A DNA stretch of 64,000 nt from Ramlibacter lithotrophicus (GTDB taxonomy: Bacteria; Pseudomonadota; Gammaproteobacteria; Burkholderiales; Burkholderiaceae_C): the NCBI RefSeq assembly GCF_012184415.1, contig NZ_VTOX01000006.1, forward strand, positions 240,651 through 304,650, in the 5' to 3' direction. This document shows positions 18,127-26,800 of this stretch, piece after piece. The position numbers and the translations under genes were made by a program. Position 1 is the first letter of the stretch. The number at the start of each line of letters is the position of its first letter. The notes under the pieces were generated by a model. The model was not told the DNA's origin and searched no databases. It worked only from the letters and a program-made list of their open reading frames with translations.

Positions 18127-20061
18127 ATGAGCACACTTCCCAGGCCAAAGGCGTCGCCCGGCTCCGCCGGTACGCGCTCCCGGGCATACGCCAAGGCGCA
18201 ACCATCCGGCGCCATCGCTGCAAGGCACGACCCAGCCGAGCACAGGAGAGAGCCTTCGCGCCCCGAGTTGCCGTGGCTCCAGGCGTGGAGGTATCAGGTG
18301 GACTTCCTGCAACGCAGCGTGCTGTTCCTGGACACGCTGCGCGAGCGTGGCGAAAACCTGCTGGCACACGAAAAGAGGGGACTGCCGCCGCTGCTGGCTT
18401 TCGAGTACGAGACAGTCCTCGACGCCCGGCGCTTCGAACACCCCGCGAACTATGCATTGTTCAGAGTCATCGGCCACCGCGACGGTGACTCGGCCCAGCC
18501 AACCCGGCCGTGTCGGCCGGTCATCATCTTTGATCCGCGCGCCGGGCACGGGCCAGGCATCGGCGGCTTCAAGGGCGAGTCGGAAGTAGGGATGGCGCTG
18601 GAGCAAGGCTACCCAGTCTATTTCGTTGCCTTCTTTCCTGACCCATGCCCAGGCCAGTCGCTCGCCGACGTGCACCATGCGTTGCGCCGCTTCGTCGCCG
18701 AGGTTGCAAGGAGGCATGCCGGGCAGCCCCCCGTGCTGTACGGCAACTGCCAAGCGGGCTGGGCGGTCGTGCTGCTCTCCGCCGATTGCGTAGGGACCGC
18801 AGGGCTCGCCGTGTTGAACGGCTCGCCACTTTCATACTGGGCAGGGGCGCCCGAAGTCAACCCGATGCGCCTGGCCGGTGGCTTGTCTGGCGGCGCGTGG
18901 GCGGCACACATGGCCGCCGATGCGGGCGATGGTTACTTTGACGGCGCTTGGTTGGCACTGAACTTCGAGCTACTCAATCCGGCGCACACGCTGTGGGAGA
19001 AGAACTACCAGCTGTTCGCCAACGTCGACACCGAACGCGAGCGCTTCCTGCAGTTCGAACGTTGGTGGAGCGGCTATTACCGGCTCTCCCGGGAAGAGAT
19101 CGTGGCCATCGTGGAGAACCTGTTCATCGGCAACAAGCTGGAACAGGGCCTCATGAGAATCTGCGAACACTGCGTCGCGGACTTGAAGCGCATTCGCAAT
19201 CCCATCCTGGTCTTCGCCTCCAGCGCAGACAACATCACGCCGCCGCACCAGGCCCTGAACTGGGTTCCGGTAATCTATCCCACGACGCAGGCGCTCAAGG
19301 CTGCCGGACAGCGCGTCGTCTATCTGCTCAACCCCCATGTCGGCCATCTCGGCATCTTCGTCTCGGCGGACGTGGCGCGGCGCGAGCACCGTGCGATCCT
19401 TGGACACGTGGACGAACTCGAGGCGCTAGCCCCGGGGCTCTACGAGATGAAAATCGTCGACGGCGCTGCAGCCACGGGTCCGTCAACGGCCCCGCGGGTC
19501 GAGTTTCATCCCCGCCGTGTCGAGGATCTGCGCTACGACTACCCGCGCAAGGCGTTCGAGCGAGCGCGCGACCTGTCCGAGCTCAACGAATTGCTGTACC
19601 GGGCGTTTCTCAGCCCATTGGTCAGGGCCACGTCGAGCCCATGGTCTGCAGAGCTGTTGAAGTGGCTGCATCCCATGCGGTGGAGCCGCTATCTGTGTGC
19701 AGAGCGCTTCTCCCCCTGGATGGCGTCGATCAGAATGCTCGCGCCACTGGTCGAGAAGAACAGAATTCCCGTGGAGATTGACAACCCGTACCTGGCGCTC
19801 GAGCGGGTCGCCAGCGGGGACACGTTGCGCGCACTGGAGACATACAGGAAGGCCCGCGACTCGGCATATGAGGCCGTCTTTACTGTCTTGTTCGAGCAAG
19901 CGCCGGCCGGCTTCAAGCAAGTCGCGGCGGCCTCCACGACGAGCAGCCCGCTGCGGCGCGCCAAGCGCAACCGCATCCCGCGGCGGCTGATGGAAACAGA
20001 CGACCCCGGGACGAACTGCCTTTGTGCAGGCATGCCGACACGCACCGGCGTCATCAGCTGA
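18127..20061 (+). CDS. DUF3141-type alpha/beta hydrolase (PHA synthase-like), probably with altered C-terminus
   Basis: This 644-residue cytosolic protein carries an alpha/beta-hydrolase core with a PhaC-like nucleophile elbow, LYGNCQAGW (about residue 206), where Cys replaces Ser. The presumed acid is in SADNITPP and the histidine in NPHVGHLG. This is the pattern of DUF3141 proteins, which often occur on stress islands; their reaction is not established to my knowledge. After FEQAPAGFKQV (about residue 600) the sequence turns into a low-complexity basic tail. Family members as I recall them are longer, so the C-terminal domain may be lost. It is driven by the box at 17781. Confidence 0.75.
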   Translation: MSTLPRPKASPGSAGTRSRAYAKAQPSGAIAARHDPAEHRREPSRPELPWLQAWRYQVDFLQRSVLFLDTLRERGENLLAHEKRGLPPLLAFEYETVLDARRFEHPANYALFRVIGHRDGDSAQPTRPCRPVIIFDPRAGHGPGIGGFKGESEVGMALEQGYPVYFVAFFPDPCPGQSLADVHHALRRFVAEVARRHAGQPPVLYGNCQAGWAVVLLSADCVGTAGLAVLNGSPLSYWAGAPEVNPMRLAGGLSGGAWAAHMAADAGDGYFDGAWLALNFELLNPAHTLWEKNYQLFANVDTERERFLQFERWWSGYYRLSREEIVAIVENLFIGNKLEQGLMRICEHCVADLKRIRNPILVFASSADNITPPHQALNWVPVIYPTTQALKAAGQRVVYLLNPHVGHLGIFVSADVARREHRAILGHVDELEALAPGLYEMKIVDGAAATGPSTAPRVEFHPRRVEDLRYDYPRKAFERARDLSELNELLYRAFLSPLVRATSSPWSAELLKWLHPMRWSRYLCAERFSPWMASIRMLAPLVEKNRIPVEIDNPYLALERVASGDTLRALETYRKARDSAYEAVFTVLFEQAPAGFKQVAAASTTSSPLRRAKRNRIPRRLMETDDPGTNCLCAGMPTRTGVIS

Positions 20062-20122
20062 GCTAGCCATGCGCGGCGCAGTGCCCTGCCGCGCAAGATC
20101 TCGCCTGCGTTCGACGCCCAGA

Positions 20123-20176
20123 TTGCAGATTTGTCACCTCGCCGTCCGCGCACCGTCATCACGATCGCCGCAAAGT
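20123..20176 (+). promoter_or_regulatory. Cop-type box and promoter of copK copy 2
   Basis: The core TTGCA-GATT-TGTCA (20123-20136) has a weakened first half. The third half-site CGTCCGC is at 20143 (+20) and a -10-like CAAAGT is at 20171 (+48). Confidence 0.68.
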
Positions 20177-20230
20177 GGTGATGCTGGCGCATAGGCGCCG
20201 GCGCCCCCACCAACTTCGCAGGAGAGGAAC

Positions 20231-20515
20231 ATGTTGAAGATGCTCACCATGGCCGCCGCCCTCACGCTCGCAGCGACCGGCGCAACCGCAGCGGAAACCA
20301 CCAATGTCGACAAGTCCTTTGTGCTCAAGGACGGCACCACCGTGTACGTGTTCAAGGATGGGAAGATGGCCATGGAAGACAAGCTGGGTCGAACCGTGAC
20401 GATGAAGCCCGGCCAAGTGATGCAGACCACGGACGGCCAGAGCCTCGTGATGATCGGAAACGAGGTGGCGCGGCTCGACTGGATTCGCAAGACCAGGCTG
20501 GGCGGCGGAAACTGA
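20231..20515 (+). CDS. copK: CopK-family periplasmic copper-binding protein, copy 2
   Basis: This 94-residue protein has a signal peptide ending GATAAE and the full CopK core: KDGTTVYVFKDGKMAMEDK, MKPGQVMQTTDGQSLVMIG and VARLDWIRK. It is closer to copy 1 than to copy 3. The start is preceded by AGGAGAGGAAC. It is followed after 80 bases by another small secreted protein on the same strand, probably in one transcript. Confidence 0.88.
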   Translation: MLKMLTMAAALTLAATGATAAETTNVDKSFVLKDGTTVYVFKDGKMAMEDKLGRTVTMKPGQVMQTTDGQSLVMIGNEVARLDWIRKTRLGGGN

Positions 20516-20595
20516 CGCCCGGAGCGCCTGGCCTGTAGCCGCCGCGCGAGGCGATTCGATACCCGCAAATGCGCGGTGTTTACCTGGAGAATGGA

Positions 20596-20889
20596 ATGAG
20601 AACCGTGACCCTCTTGATTTCAGCCGTCATCGGCCTGCTGCCCGTGGCCGCGTACGCGCAAGGCGCCGTCACGCAGCCGCAGCTTTCGACCCCGGCTGCC
20701 GCTTACGCAGAGTGCGCCGCCCGCGTCCGAAAGACGTTGCATGACCACGGCCTTGAACGTGGATATGGGCCGATGCCGATCAAGGCGTGCCTGCGCACGA
20801 CCCTCGCAGATGCCGGCGGAACTTCGGCCGTCACCGCCGAAACGCCGCCGGCCCGTCATGACCACAGCAGGTTCCACAAGAACCAGTGA
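20596..20889 (+). CDS. Small secreted protein of unknown function downstream of copK2
   Basis: This 97-residue protein starts MRTVTLLISAVIGLLPVAAYAQ, a clear signal peptide. The mature part has two cysteines (YAECAARV and KACLRTTL) that could form a disulphide, and a His-containing tail (PARHDHSRFHKNQ) that could bind metal. I do not recognise the family. Confidence 0.6.
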   Translation: MRTVTLLISAVIGLLPVAAYAQGAVTQPQLSTPAAAYAECAARVRKTLHDHGLERGYGPMPIKACLRTTLADAGGTSAVTAETPPARHDHSRFHKNQ

Positions 20890-20983
20890 GCATGGGCGGC
20901 GCGCCGGGCGAGCGGATGCCACCGAGGTATCCGCTCGCGAGGGCTGCGGCAGGCACAGCTTGGAATTGCCTGCTTCGGCGCTG

Positions 20984-21313
20984 CTACTGCGCAGGTTGCA
21001 GCTGCGTCACGGTGAGCTTTCCAGCAGCGTTGCTCGCGGCGAACCGCACCTTGTCGCCGACTCGGACTCTGTCGAGCAGTGCGACGTCCGGAACCTGGAA
21101 AACCATCGTCATGCCGGGCATGTCGAGCTGCTTGATGGGCCCGTGCCTGAGCGTGATCTTGCCGTTTTCCTTGTCGATCTTGCGCACCTCCCCCTCCGCC
21201 ATGTCGGCCGCCACCGCCTGGGTCGGCACCGGCGGCGTCTGGGCCTTGACGGAGAGTCCGGCTGCGCCGAGAGCGAGCAACGCAACGGCTGCGTGAAAGG
21301 CAATGGATTTCAT
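20984..21313 (-). CDS. CusF-like periplasmic copper-binding protein
   Basis: This 109-residue protein has a signal peptide (MKSIAFHAAVALLALGAAG) and a single CusF-type beta-barrel. EGEVRKIDKENGKITLRHGP is followed by the site motif MPGMTMVFQV. The usual Trp of CusF before the paired methionines is replaced here (QLDMPGMTM), so Cu affinity may differ. The start at 21313 follows GGGAGACGACC. It lies downstream of copI on the same strand and probably in its operon. Confidence 0.82.
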   Translation of the reverse strand: MKSIAFHAAVALLALGAAGLSVKAQTPPVPTQAVAADMAEGEVRKIDKENGKITLRHGPIKQLDMPGMTMVFQVPDVALLDRVRVGDKVRFAASNAAGKLTVTQLQPAQ

Positions 21314-21347
21314 GGTCGTCTCCCTCGATTGCATATCCGGTGGAGCA

Positions 21348-21875
21348 TCAGCCGCGGCTGAGCCCCGGAGCCGCGGAATGCCTGTTGCTTGAAGCGGGCA
21401 CTACCTTGATCGTGCCGACCATTCCGGCCTGGAAGTGGCCGGCAATCAGGCACGCGAAGTCAAAGTCGCCCGGACGATTGAACGTCCAGGTCACTTCGCC
21501 AGAGGCTCCGGACTTCACGTGCGTCATGTAAGGCTCGTCGTGTTCCATCCCCGGGAACTTCATCATCAGTGCTGCGTGTTCGTCCAGCGTCTTCTTCGTG
21601 CCCATGACGAACTCGTGCATGATGGCGCCGCTGTTCCTGACGACGAGCCTGACCGTCTGCCCCTGCTCCACTTCAATGCGATTCGGCGTGAACCGCATGT
21701 CGTCCGTCATCGACACCACGATCGTCTTCACCGATGCTCTGGCATCACCGGCGATTCCCCACGGCATCTGCTCCTTCTTGGCCGATGCTGCCGGGTGCTG
21801 CTGTCCTTCGTGCGCGTTCGCACCCAGGGCAAGGGGCAAGAGCAGCATGGGCAGCGTTGCATTCCACAGTCTCAT
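21348..21875 (-). CDS. copI: CopI-like periplasmic cupredoxin
   Basis: This 175-residue secreted protein has a signal ending at GANAH and one cupredoxin fold. Type-1-site ligands are visible in family order: His in IMHEFVMG, then Cys-His-Met in FDFACLIAGHFQAGM. Methionines and histidines in the loop MMKFPGMEHDEPYM are typical of the CopI copper-tolerance cupredoxins. It is followed on the minus strand by the CusF-like gene, with a Cop-type box upstream. Confidence 0.85.
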   Translation of the reverse strand: MRLWNATLPMLLLPLALGANAHEGQQHPAASAKKEQMPWGIAGDARASVKTIVVSMTDDMRFTPNRIEVEQGQTVRLVVRNSGAIMHEFVMGTKKTLDEHAALMMKFPGMEHDEPYMTHVKSGASGEVTWTFNRPGDFDFACLIAGHFQAGMVGTIKVVPASSNRHSAAPGLSRG

Positions 21876-22011
21876 CTTTCTTTCCTCTCTTGTGCCAACC
21901 GTCCCCGGAGGCGCGTTCTTGAACCGGTCTCGAGCCAGCTGTTCGCGGCCCTCGTCGGTCCGCGCAAACTCGACTCAAAGCCGCTGAAGTGCGCGAGTAT
22001 CGCGGATTGGC

Positions 22012-22064
22012 AGTGTCCCGTACGCACGTGAACGGCAGATGACTGATTTGTAATCGGCTTGTCA
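22012..22064 (-). promoter_or_regulatory. Cop-type box upstream of copI
   Basis: On the minus strand TGACA begins at 22064, the third half-site AGTCATC is at +20 (22044) and a -10 GACACT is at +47 (22017-22012). The middle half is degenerate. On the plus strand the same DNA holds TGACT-GATT-TGTAATC with CTTGTCA after it, so it is a dense cluster of half-sites. Confidence 0.55.
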
Positions 22065-22180
22065 TCTGCGCTCGCCCGATCGGTGGAAGTGGCCCAGTGC
22101 AGCGCAGGAAGAAAAATGCCCGCCAGGCACAAGCCTCCGCGGGCACGGGCAGGCGGCGCAGGCACTGCGCCGGCGCAGCG

Positions 22181-22468
22181 TCAGTGATTCGGGTGGTCCT
22201 TCTCGAGGCGTTTGTCCGCCGAGTCGTTGATCTTCCCGTGTGTCTTCTTCAGGTGCTTGGCTTCCGCTTTTGCCTGTGCGCCTGCGTCGCCGGCCATCTG
22301 CGCCTGCGGCTGCTTGACAGGTTGAAGCCCGTGCTTCTTGGCCAGATGCTTCTTCTCGGCGACGGCCTTGGGCGCAGCGCTGCCGGGGGTTTCAGGCGGG
22401 GCCACGTCGGCGGCGTAGGCGCTCGTGGCGAGCAGGGCCGCGAGCACTGTGGTGATCATCTTGCGCAT
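22181..22468 (-). CDS. Small secreted protein, PETPGS/NDSAD family, copy 1
   Basis: This 95-residue protein starts at 22468 (after GGACTCTCTCC) with a signal peptide MRKMITTVLAALLATSAYAA. The mature protein is charged and histidine- and lysine-rich, with PPETPGSAAPK near its start and a C-terminal HLKKTHGKINDSADKRLEKD. The same two motifs recur in the protein at 51660-51956, so both belong to one unnamed family. Both lie under Cop-type regulatory sequence, which suggests metal-induced periplasmic proteins that may bind metal through histidines (inference). Confidence 0.65.
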   Translation of the reverse strand: MRKMITTVLAALLATSAYAADVAPPETPGSAAPKAVAEKKHLAKKHGLQPVKQPQAQMAGDAGAQAKAEAKHLKKTHGKINDSADKRLEKDHPNH

Positions 22469-22519
22469 GGAGAGAGTCCTTTGTGGAAGTTGAATTCGAT
22501 CCCCTCTCGGGGAGGAGTG

Positions 22520-22562
22520 AATGTAGGTTTCGCCAGGGCGTGCTCCGTTGACAAAAATCAAG
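22520..22562 (-). promoter_or_regulatory. Degenerate Cop-type promoter of PETPGS protein copy 1
   Basis: On the minus strand -10 TACATT lies at 22525-22520. TGTCAAC at 22553-22547 sits exactly where the third half-site falls in the other promoters. The first two half-sites are not conserved. Confidence 0.45.
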
Positions 22563-22659
22563 GTGCGCCACGGCAGCGGTGCACACGATGCCCGCCGCAT
22601 TCCCGGCCCGCGCTGCCTCTCCTGCGGCCGATACGTGCGATGCGCGCCTGCGACCGAAG

Positions 22660-22728
22660 TCGGGTGCAGGAGGTAAACGATGTTGGCCACCGCAGGGCCA
22701 AGACCCTTGATGGGTCCACGGCCAAGCG
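22660..22728 (-). pseudogene. Relic of the nuclease-like gene found at 52262-53539 (HhH segment)
   Basis: Translated on the minus strand this short stretch reads GPIKGLGPAVANIVYLLHP. The intact gene reads ASIKGLGPAAANIVYFLHP. The DNA matches over about 53 bases with 9 differences counted by eye. Nothing else of that gene is recognisable around it. Confidence 0.7.
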
Positions 22729-22740
22729 TAACCGGAAAAA

Positions 22741-22794
22741 TTACAGAACTGTAATGAGCACGTCAGGCGACGAACGGGAGGTCCAGATCATCAT
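22741..22794 (+). promoter_or_regulatory. Cop-type box upstream of the CcmG-DsbB-DsbA genes
   Basis: The core TTACA-GAAC-TGTAA lies at 22741-22754, with CGTCAGG at 22761 (+20) and a weak -10 CATCAT at 22789 (+48). It directs transcription towards 22857. Confidence 0.65.
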
Positions 22795-22856
22795 CGGTGC
22801 GTCAGGCTGCCGCCGTGCACCTGCCAACGATCCTTGCGACTCCCGCTTCTTAGCCC

Positions 22857-23387
22857 GTGAAAGCCCGTTTTCTCGTTCCCCTGGCGCTGTTCTTCGTCCT
22901 CGTCGGCTTCCTCGGCGCGGGGTTGCTGCGCGACCCGCGCGAGATCCCGTCGCCGCTGATCGAGAAGGCCGCACCCGACTTCAAGCTGCCGCAACTGATT
23001 CTTGCGGACAAGACATTCTCGCCCACGGAGATGAAAGGCCAGGTCTGGCTGTTCAACGTCTGGGCTTCATGGTGCGTCGCCTGCAAGGTGGAACACCCAG
23101 TCCTGATGGACCTGAAAAGGATGAACCTCGTGCCGATCGTCGGCCTCGACTACAAGGACAAGCGACCTGATGCCCTGAAGTTCCTGGCCCAAGGCGGCGA
23201 TCCCTATGAGCTTTCGGTCATGGATGTCGACGGGCGGGTCGGCATCGACTGGGGGGTCTACGGAGTCCCGGAGACGTTCGTCATCGACCAGAACGGAATC
23301 ATCCGCTACAAGCACATTGGCCCGATCACGCCGGAATCGCTGCGTGCGACGATTCTCCCGATGATCAACAAGCTGAAGGATCATTGA
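22857..23387 (+). CDS. CcmG/DsbE-like periplasmic thiol-disulphide reductase
   Basis: This 176-residue protein starts at GTG 22857. One N-terminal signal anchor (FLVPLALFFVLVGFLGAGLL) is followed by a thioredoxin fold with active site WCVAC in FNVWASWCVACKVEHP. The GVYGVPETFVID region with its cis-proline is typical of CcmG. CcmG reduces apocytochrome c or other periplasmic thiols. Without ccm genes nearby, a role in copper-stressed thiol repair is more likely here. It is the first gene of a three-gene redox unit. Confidence 0.85.
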   Translation: MKARFLVPLALFFVLVGFLGAGLLRDPREIPSPLIEKAAPDFKLPQLILADKTFSPTEMKGQVWLFNVWASWCVACKVEHPVLMDLKRMNLVPIVGLDYKDKRPDALKFLAQGGDPYELSVMDVDGRVGIDWGVYGVPETFVIDQNGIIRYKHIGPITPESLRATILPMINKLKDH

Positions 23388-23390
23388 GCA

Positions 23391-23852
23391 TTGAGTGACC
23401 AGTCGTCCGCATGTCCTGTGCGCTCCGTTGAATCTTGCGATGCCGCTTGGGGACCGCTTTTCGCAGCCTGGCTCGCGGCAACGGCATCTGCGCTCGGTGC
23501 GTTGTTCCTCAGCGAGGTGACAGGGGTGGCGCCCTGTGTCCTGTGCTGGTACCAGCGCGTGTTCATGTTCCCCCTGGCAGTTGTGCTGACAGTCGCGCTC
23601 TTTCCGCTTGACCTGAAAGTGATTCGGTATGCAGCGCCCCTCGCCGCTGCCGGTTGGCTGGTGGCGCTGTTCCACGTGCTGCTGACCCATGGCTATATCC
23701 CCGAGAGGGTTACCCCATGCACACAGGGCATTCCCTGCTCGCAGATTGATGCGCAGTGGTTTGGGTTTCTCACCATCCCGATTCTCTCCCTGCTGTCCTT
23801 TTCCGCCATCGGCCTCGCCCTTGGGGCCGCCTACCACAAGGCCCGTCAATGA
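23391..23852 (+). CDS. DsbB-like disulphide oxidoreductase
   Basis: This 153-residue inner-membrane protein starts at TTG 23391, 3 bases after the previous stop, and I see no better in-frame start. Four hydrophobic helices are visible. The two cysteine pairs of DsbB/BdbC proteins are present: CVLC in the first loop (VAPCVLCWYQRVFMFPL) and CTQGIPC in the second. It should pass electrons from a periplasmic DsbA-type protein to quinone. It overlaps the next gene by ATGA. Confidence 0.82.
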   Translation: MSDQSSACPVRSVESCDAAWGPLFAAWLAATASALGALFLSEVTGVAPCVLCWYQRVFMFPLAVVLTVALFPLDLKVIRYAAPLAAAGWLVALFHVLLTHGYIPERVTPCTQGIPCSQIDAQWFGFLTIPILSLLSFSAIGLALGAAYHKARQ

Positions 23853-24514
23853 AGCGAAACACGATTTTCGTCACCGCGCTCGTCCTGCTTGCCATTCTGT
23901 TCACCGGCGGCGCATATCTCTACCGAAGCCAGCAAGCCGAAGCCGCAGTGCGGCTCGCGGCCAAGAACAGGGAATCACTTGTCCGGTTTCATTCGCCGTC
24001 TCTGGGACGCATCGATGCTCCTGTCCACATTGTCGAATTCTTCGACCCCGCTTGTGAAACCTGTGCCGCCTTTTTCCCATTGGTCAAACAGATCATGGCG
24101 GCCAACCGTGATGACATCCGGCTGACGGTTCGCTACGCCCCATTCCATCAGGGCTCTGACGAGGTCGTGAAGGCGCTGGAGGCCAGCCGCAAGCAAGGCC
24201 GGTATTGGCAAGCCTTCGAAGCCCTGGTGGCCTCCCAGCCGGCCTGGGTGCAGCACCACCAGGCAAGGCCAGACCTTGTGTGGCCGTATCTTGCCAGGGC
24301 AGGCCTGGACACGGCGCGGCTCCAGACCGACATGCAATCACCAGAGATCGCCCGCGCAGTCGCACAGGACGTCGCCGACGCCCAGTCGTTGGATGTGAGA
24401 AAAACGCCTGAATTCTTCGTCAATGGCCGTCCACTGCCTTCGTTCGGGATCGAACAACTGCGCACGCTGGTCGACGAGGAACTGGCCGCCGCGCGCAAGG
24501 CGAAGGCGGGATAG
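23849..24514 (+). CDS. DsbA-family periplasmic thiol oxidoreductase
   Basis: This 221-residue protein has an N-terminal anchor (IFVTALVLLAILFTGGAYLY) and a DsbA-type thioredoxin fold. The active site is CETC in EFFDPACETCAAFFP, and the cis-proline region is RKTPEFFVNG. It is translationally coupled to the DsbB-like gene, and the pair forms a dedicated oxidation system beside copper genes. Confidence 0.85.
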   Translation: MKRNTIFVTALVLLAILFTGGAYLYRSQQAEAAVRLAAKNRESLVRFHSPSLGRIDAPVHIVEFFDPACETCAAFFPLVKQIMAANRDDIRLTVRYAPFHQGSDEVVKALEASRKQGRYWQAFEALVASQPAWVQHHQARPDLVWPYLARAGLDTARLQTDMQSPEIARAVAQDVADAQSLDVRKTPEFFVNGRPLPSFGIEQLRTLVDEELAAARKAKAG

Positions 24515-24752
24515 GCATGCAGTCGCTTCAACCGGTGCCGGGGCTTTGCCTGATTACAGTTCATCCCCGGCAGCGACGACGGCGAGCTCGGTTTCCGAAT
24601 GGGCCAATTCCTCCAGCGACAACAACTTCAACATGAGCACCACCGAAGCCGACATCCGCACAGCGCGGTTGCCGATGCGATAGCCGGTCGGACTGATCGG
24701 GTCGCGATCGGCTGGCGCACGACGTTACCCGCATCCCCGCGAGGAGCGGCCC
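24515..24752. other. Intergenic stretch without a recognisable gene
   Basis: No credible coding sequence, promoter box or repeat was seen between the DsbA-like gene and the IS21-like relic. No terminator hairpin followed by a T-run was noticed. Confidence 0.4.
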
Positions 24753-24830
24753 TGGAATTGAAGGTCTTGAAGCCGCATTTGCAGATAACGATTGCGACGC
24801 TGCTGGCCGCCGGCCGCAGCCAGCGCGAGG
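24753..24830 (+). pseudogene. Relic resembling the N-terminus of an IS21-type IstA transposase
   Basis: The plus strand reads LKPHLQITIATLLAAGRSQR, the pattern at the start of the helix-turn-helix of IstA-like transposases. The frame breaks immediately after. No IstB or terminal repeats are present. It marks an old insertion between the DsbA-like gene and dsbD. Confidence 0.45.
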
Positions 24831-24853
24831 ATCTCTGCCGCAGCTGCATTGCG

Positions 24854-26791
24854 CTATGTGGCAGACGCGCGCGTGGATGTCGTGGAAACAGGCCCTCGTC
24901 TTAGCCGTTCGAGATTTTTCAGGAACTGCGCTGGCGGCTGATATCCGATCACCCGAATGGGCAGCTCCTTTCCATCCGTGTCGAAGAAGACGATACCTGG
25001 GGGGCCGAACAGTGAAAAACGGCGCAGCAGCGCTCGGTGCTCCGCGGTGTTCGCCGTCACGTCTGCACGCAGGAGCACCACTTCCCTCAGATGCGCCTGC
25101 ACGCGCGGATCGCTGAAAGTGTAGCGGTCCATTTCAAGACACGAGACACACCATTCAGCCCAGAAATCGAGCATCACCGGCCGCCCGCCGGCAGTTTCAA
25201 TGCGCTGCTCCAACTCCGGCAGGCTCCTGATCTGCTGAAACTTCAGTTCCTCGCCCCGCATTGCCTCGGCAGTGCGCACCGCAGCCAGCGGCTGCAGCAG
25301 GTCACGGTTGCCGGACATGCCGCCAACCAACAGCGCCAATCCCAGCCCCAACGCCAACACCCCGATACCCTTGACGAACCGACGGTGGCCCGCTGCGTCG
25401 GCGGGTAAGGGATCGATAGCGTGGAGATACATTGCCAAGATCACCAGCAGGCTTCCCCACAGCAGGTGCTGTACGGATACAGGCACCACCGGAGAGATCG
25501 TATAGACGGCGAGTGCCAGCATTGTCACGCCGAATACCCGCTTGACTCCTTGCATCCACGGGCCGGCTTTGGGCAACAGCGTACCCGCCGTGGCACCGAC
25601 TACCAGCAGCGGCACGCCCATTCCGACGGCCATGGCGGACAGAGCCGTGCCGCCGAGCACCACGTCGCGAGTCTGGCTGATGTACAGCAGGGCGCCCGCG
25701 AGAGGTGCTGCGACGCAGGGGCCGACGATGACGGCTGAGAGCACGCCCATGCCGAACACGCCCGCGGCGCGGCCTCCTTTCAGTCCTGTTCCGGCGCTGG
25801 CCAATCGGCTTTGCAGCGCCGTCGGCAGTTGCAGTTCGTACATTCCGAACATCGACAGGGCGAATAGAACGAACATGGCAGCGAATGCCCCGAGAACCCA
25901 CGGGTTTTGCAGGTAGGCGGAGAGCAGGGTGCCGGCTAAGCCTGCAGTAACGCCGGCGGCCGCGTAGGTGATCGCCATGCCTAGCACGTAGGCGGACGAC
26001 AGGACGAGCAGTTCGCGCCGACTGGCACGCCGTTCGGCTCCGACGATGATGCCGGTCAGAATGGGGATCATCGGCAGCATGCAAGGAGTGAACGCCAGCA
26101 GCAGGCCGAAGCCGAAGAAGGCGGCGATGATCGCCCAGGTGCTACCGCTCGTGAACAGCTCCCGGACCTGGAGGTCGTCGGGTGCGGTGGCGCCCTGCGA
26201 TGGCGCCGCGGCGGCCGCGAGGCGGCCCGTCCCCATTGCAGACGCGTCCGCCGACAGCGCGACGACAACTGTCTTTTCGGTGGGGGGATAGCAGACACCC
26301 AGGGGTTCGTTACAGCCCTGGTAGCTCGCACGCAGGTGCACATCCCGGTCACTGCCCGAACCAGAATGCTTGAGGGCGATCACGGCTTCAACAGGTCCAT
26401 GAAACACCTCTACGGTTCCGAACGTAGGGTCGGGCTTGGGCTTGCCTGGAGGCAGCCACACATCGGAGATCGCGATGGTTGGCGGCTGCACCATGGCAAA
26501 GCTGATGCGGTCCCGGTACAGGTAATACTGGGGCGCGGGCGTCAGCGTAGCGACGAGGGTATTCGCATCCGCGGCGCGAACCTGGATCTGAAAAGCCTGA
26601 TCCGGCTCGAGCAATGTCGGCTGGGTGCCGGCACCGAACCAAGCCCTGATGCTATCCAGGGCGGATCCCGCGAGCCGTTGCGGTCCTTCCAAAGGCGCCG
26701 GGGTGAAGCCCTGGGCTTGCGCGGCCGCCGCAAGGACGACCAGGAAAAGGGCAATGAGGCCGCGCCAGCGGTAGTGGCTGCTGATGATCAT
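24854..26791 (-). CDS. dsbD: Thiol:disulphide interchange protein DsbD
   Basis: This 645-residue protein carries all three DsbD modules. These are a periplasmic N-terminal domain (residues about 25-170, with cysteines in YQGCNEPLGVCYPP), a membrane core of about eight helices (about 200-470, with LAFTPCMLPMIPILTG and VGPCVAAPL), and a C-terminal thioredoxin domain with WCVSC (about residue 548). It moves electrons from cytoplasmic thioredoxin to periplasmic proteins and would supply CcmG-like or SCO-like partners. It starts 9 bases downstream of the multicopper oxidase stop and is the last gene of a minus-strand copper operon. Confidence 0.93.
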   Translation of the reverse strand: MIISSHYRWRGLIALFLVVLAAAAQAQGFTPAPLEGPQRLAGSALDSIRAWFGAGTQPTLLEPDQAFQIQVRAADANTLVATLTPAPQYYLYRDRISFAMVQPPTIAISDVWLPPGKPKPDPTFGTVEVFHGPVEAVIALKHSGSGSDRDVHLRASYQGCNEPLGVCYPPTEKTVVVALSADASAMGTGRLAAAAAPSQGATAPDDLQVRELFTSGSTWAIIAAFFGFGLLLAFTPCMLPMIPILTGIIVGAERRASRRELLVLSSAYVLGMAITYAAAGVTAGLAGTLLSAYLQNPWVLGAFAAMFVLFALSMFGMYELQLPTALQSRLASAGTGLKGGRAAGVFGMGVLSAVIVGPCVAAPLAGALLYISQTRDVVLGGTALSAMAVGMGVPLLVVGATAGTLLPKAGPWMQGVKRVFGVTMLALAVYTISPVVPVSVQHLLWGSLLVILAMYLHAIDPLPADAAGHRRFVKGIGVLALGLGLALLVGGMSGNRDLLQPLAAVRTAEAMRGEELKFQQIRSLPELEQRIETAGGRPVMLDFWAEWCVSCLEMDRYTFSDPRVQAHLREVVLLRADVTANTAEHRALLRRFSLFGPPGIVFFDTDGKELPIRVIGYQPPAQFLKNLERLRRGPVSTTSTRASAT

Positions 26792-26800
26792 GACTGGCTG

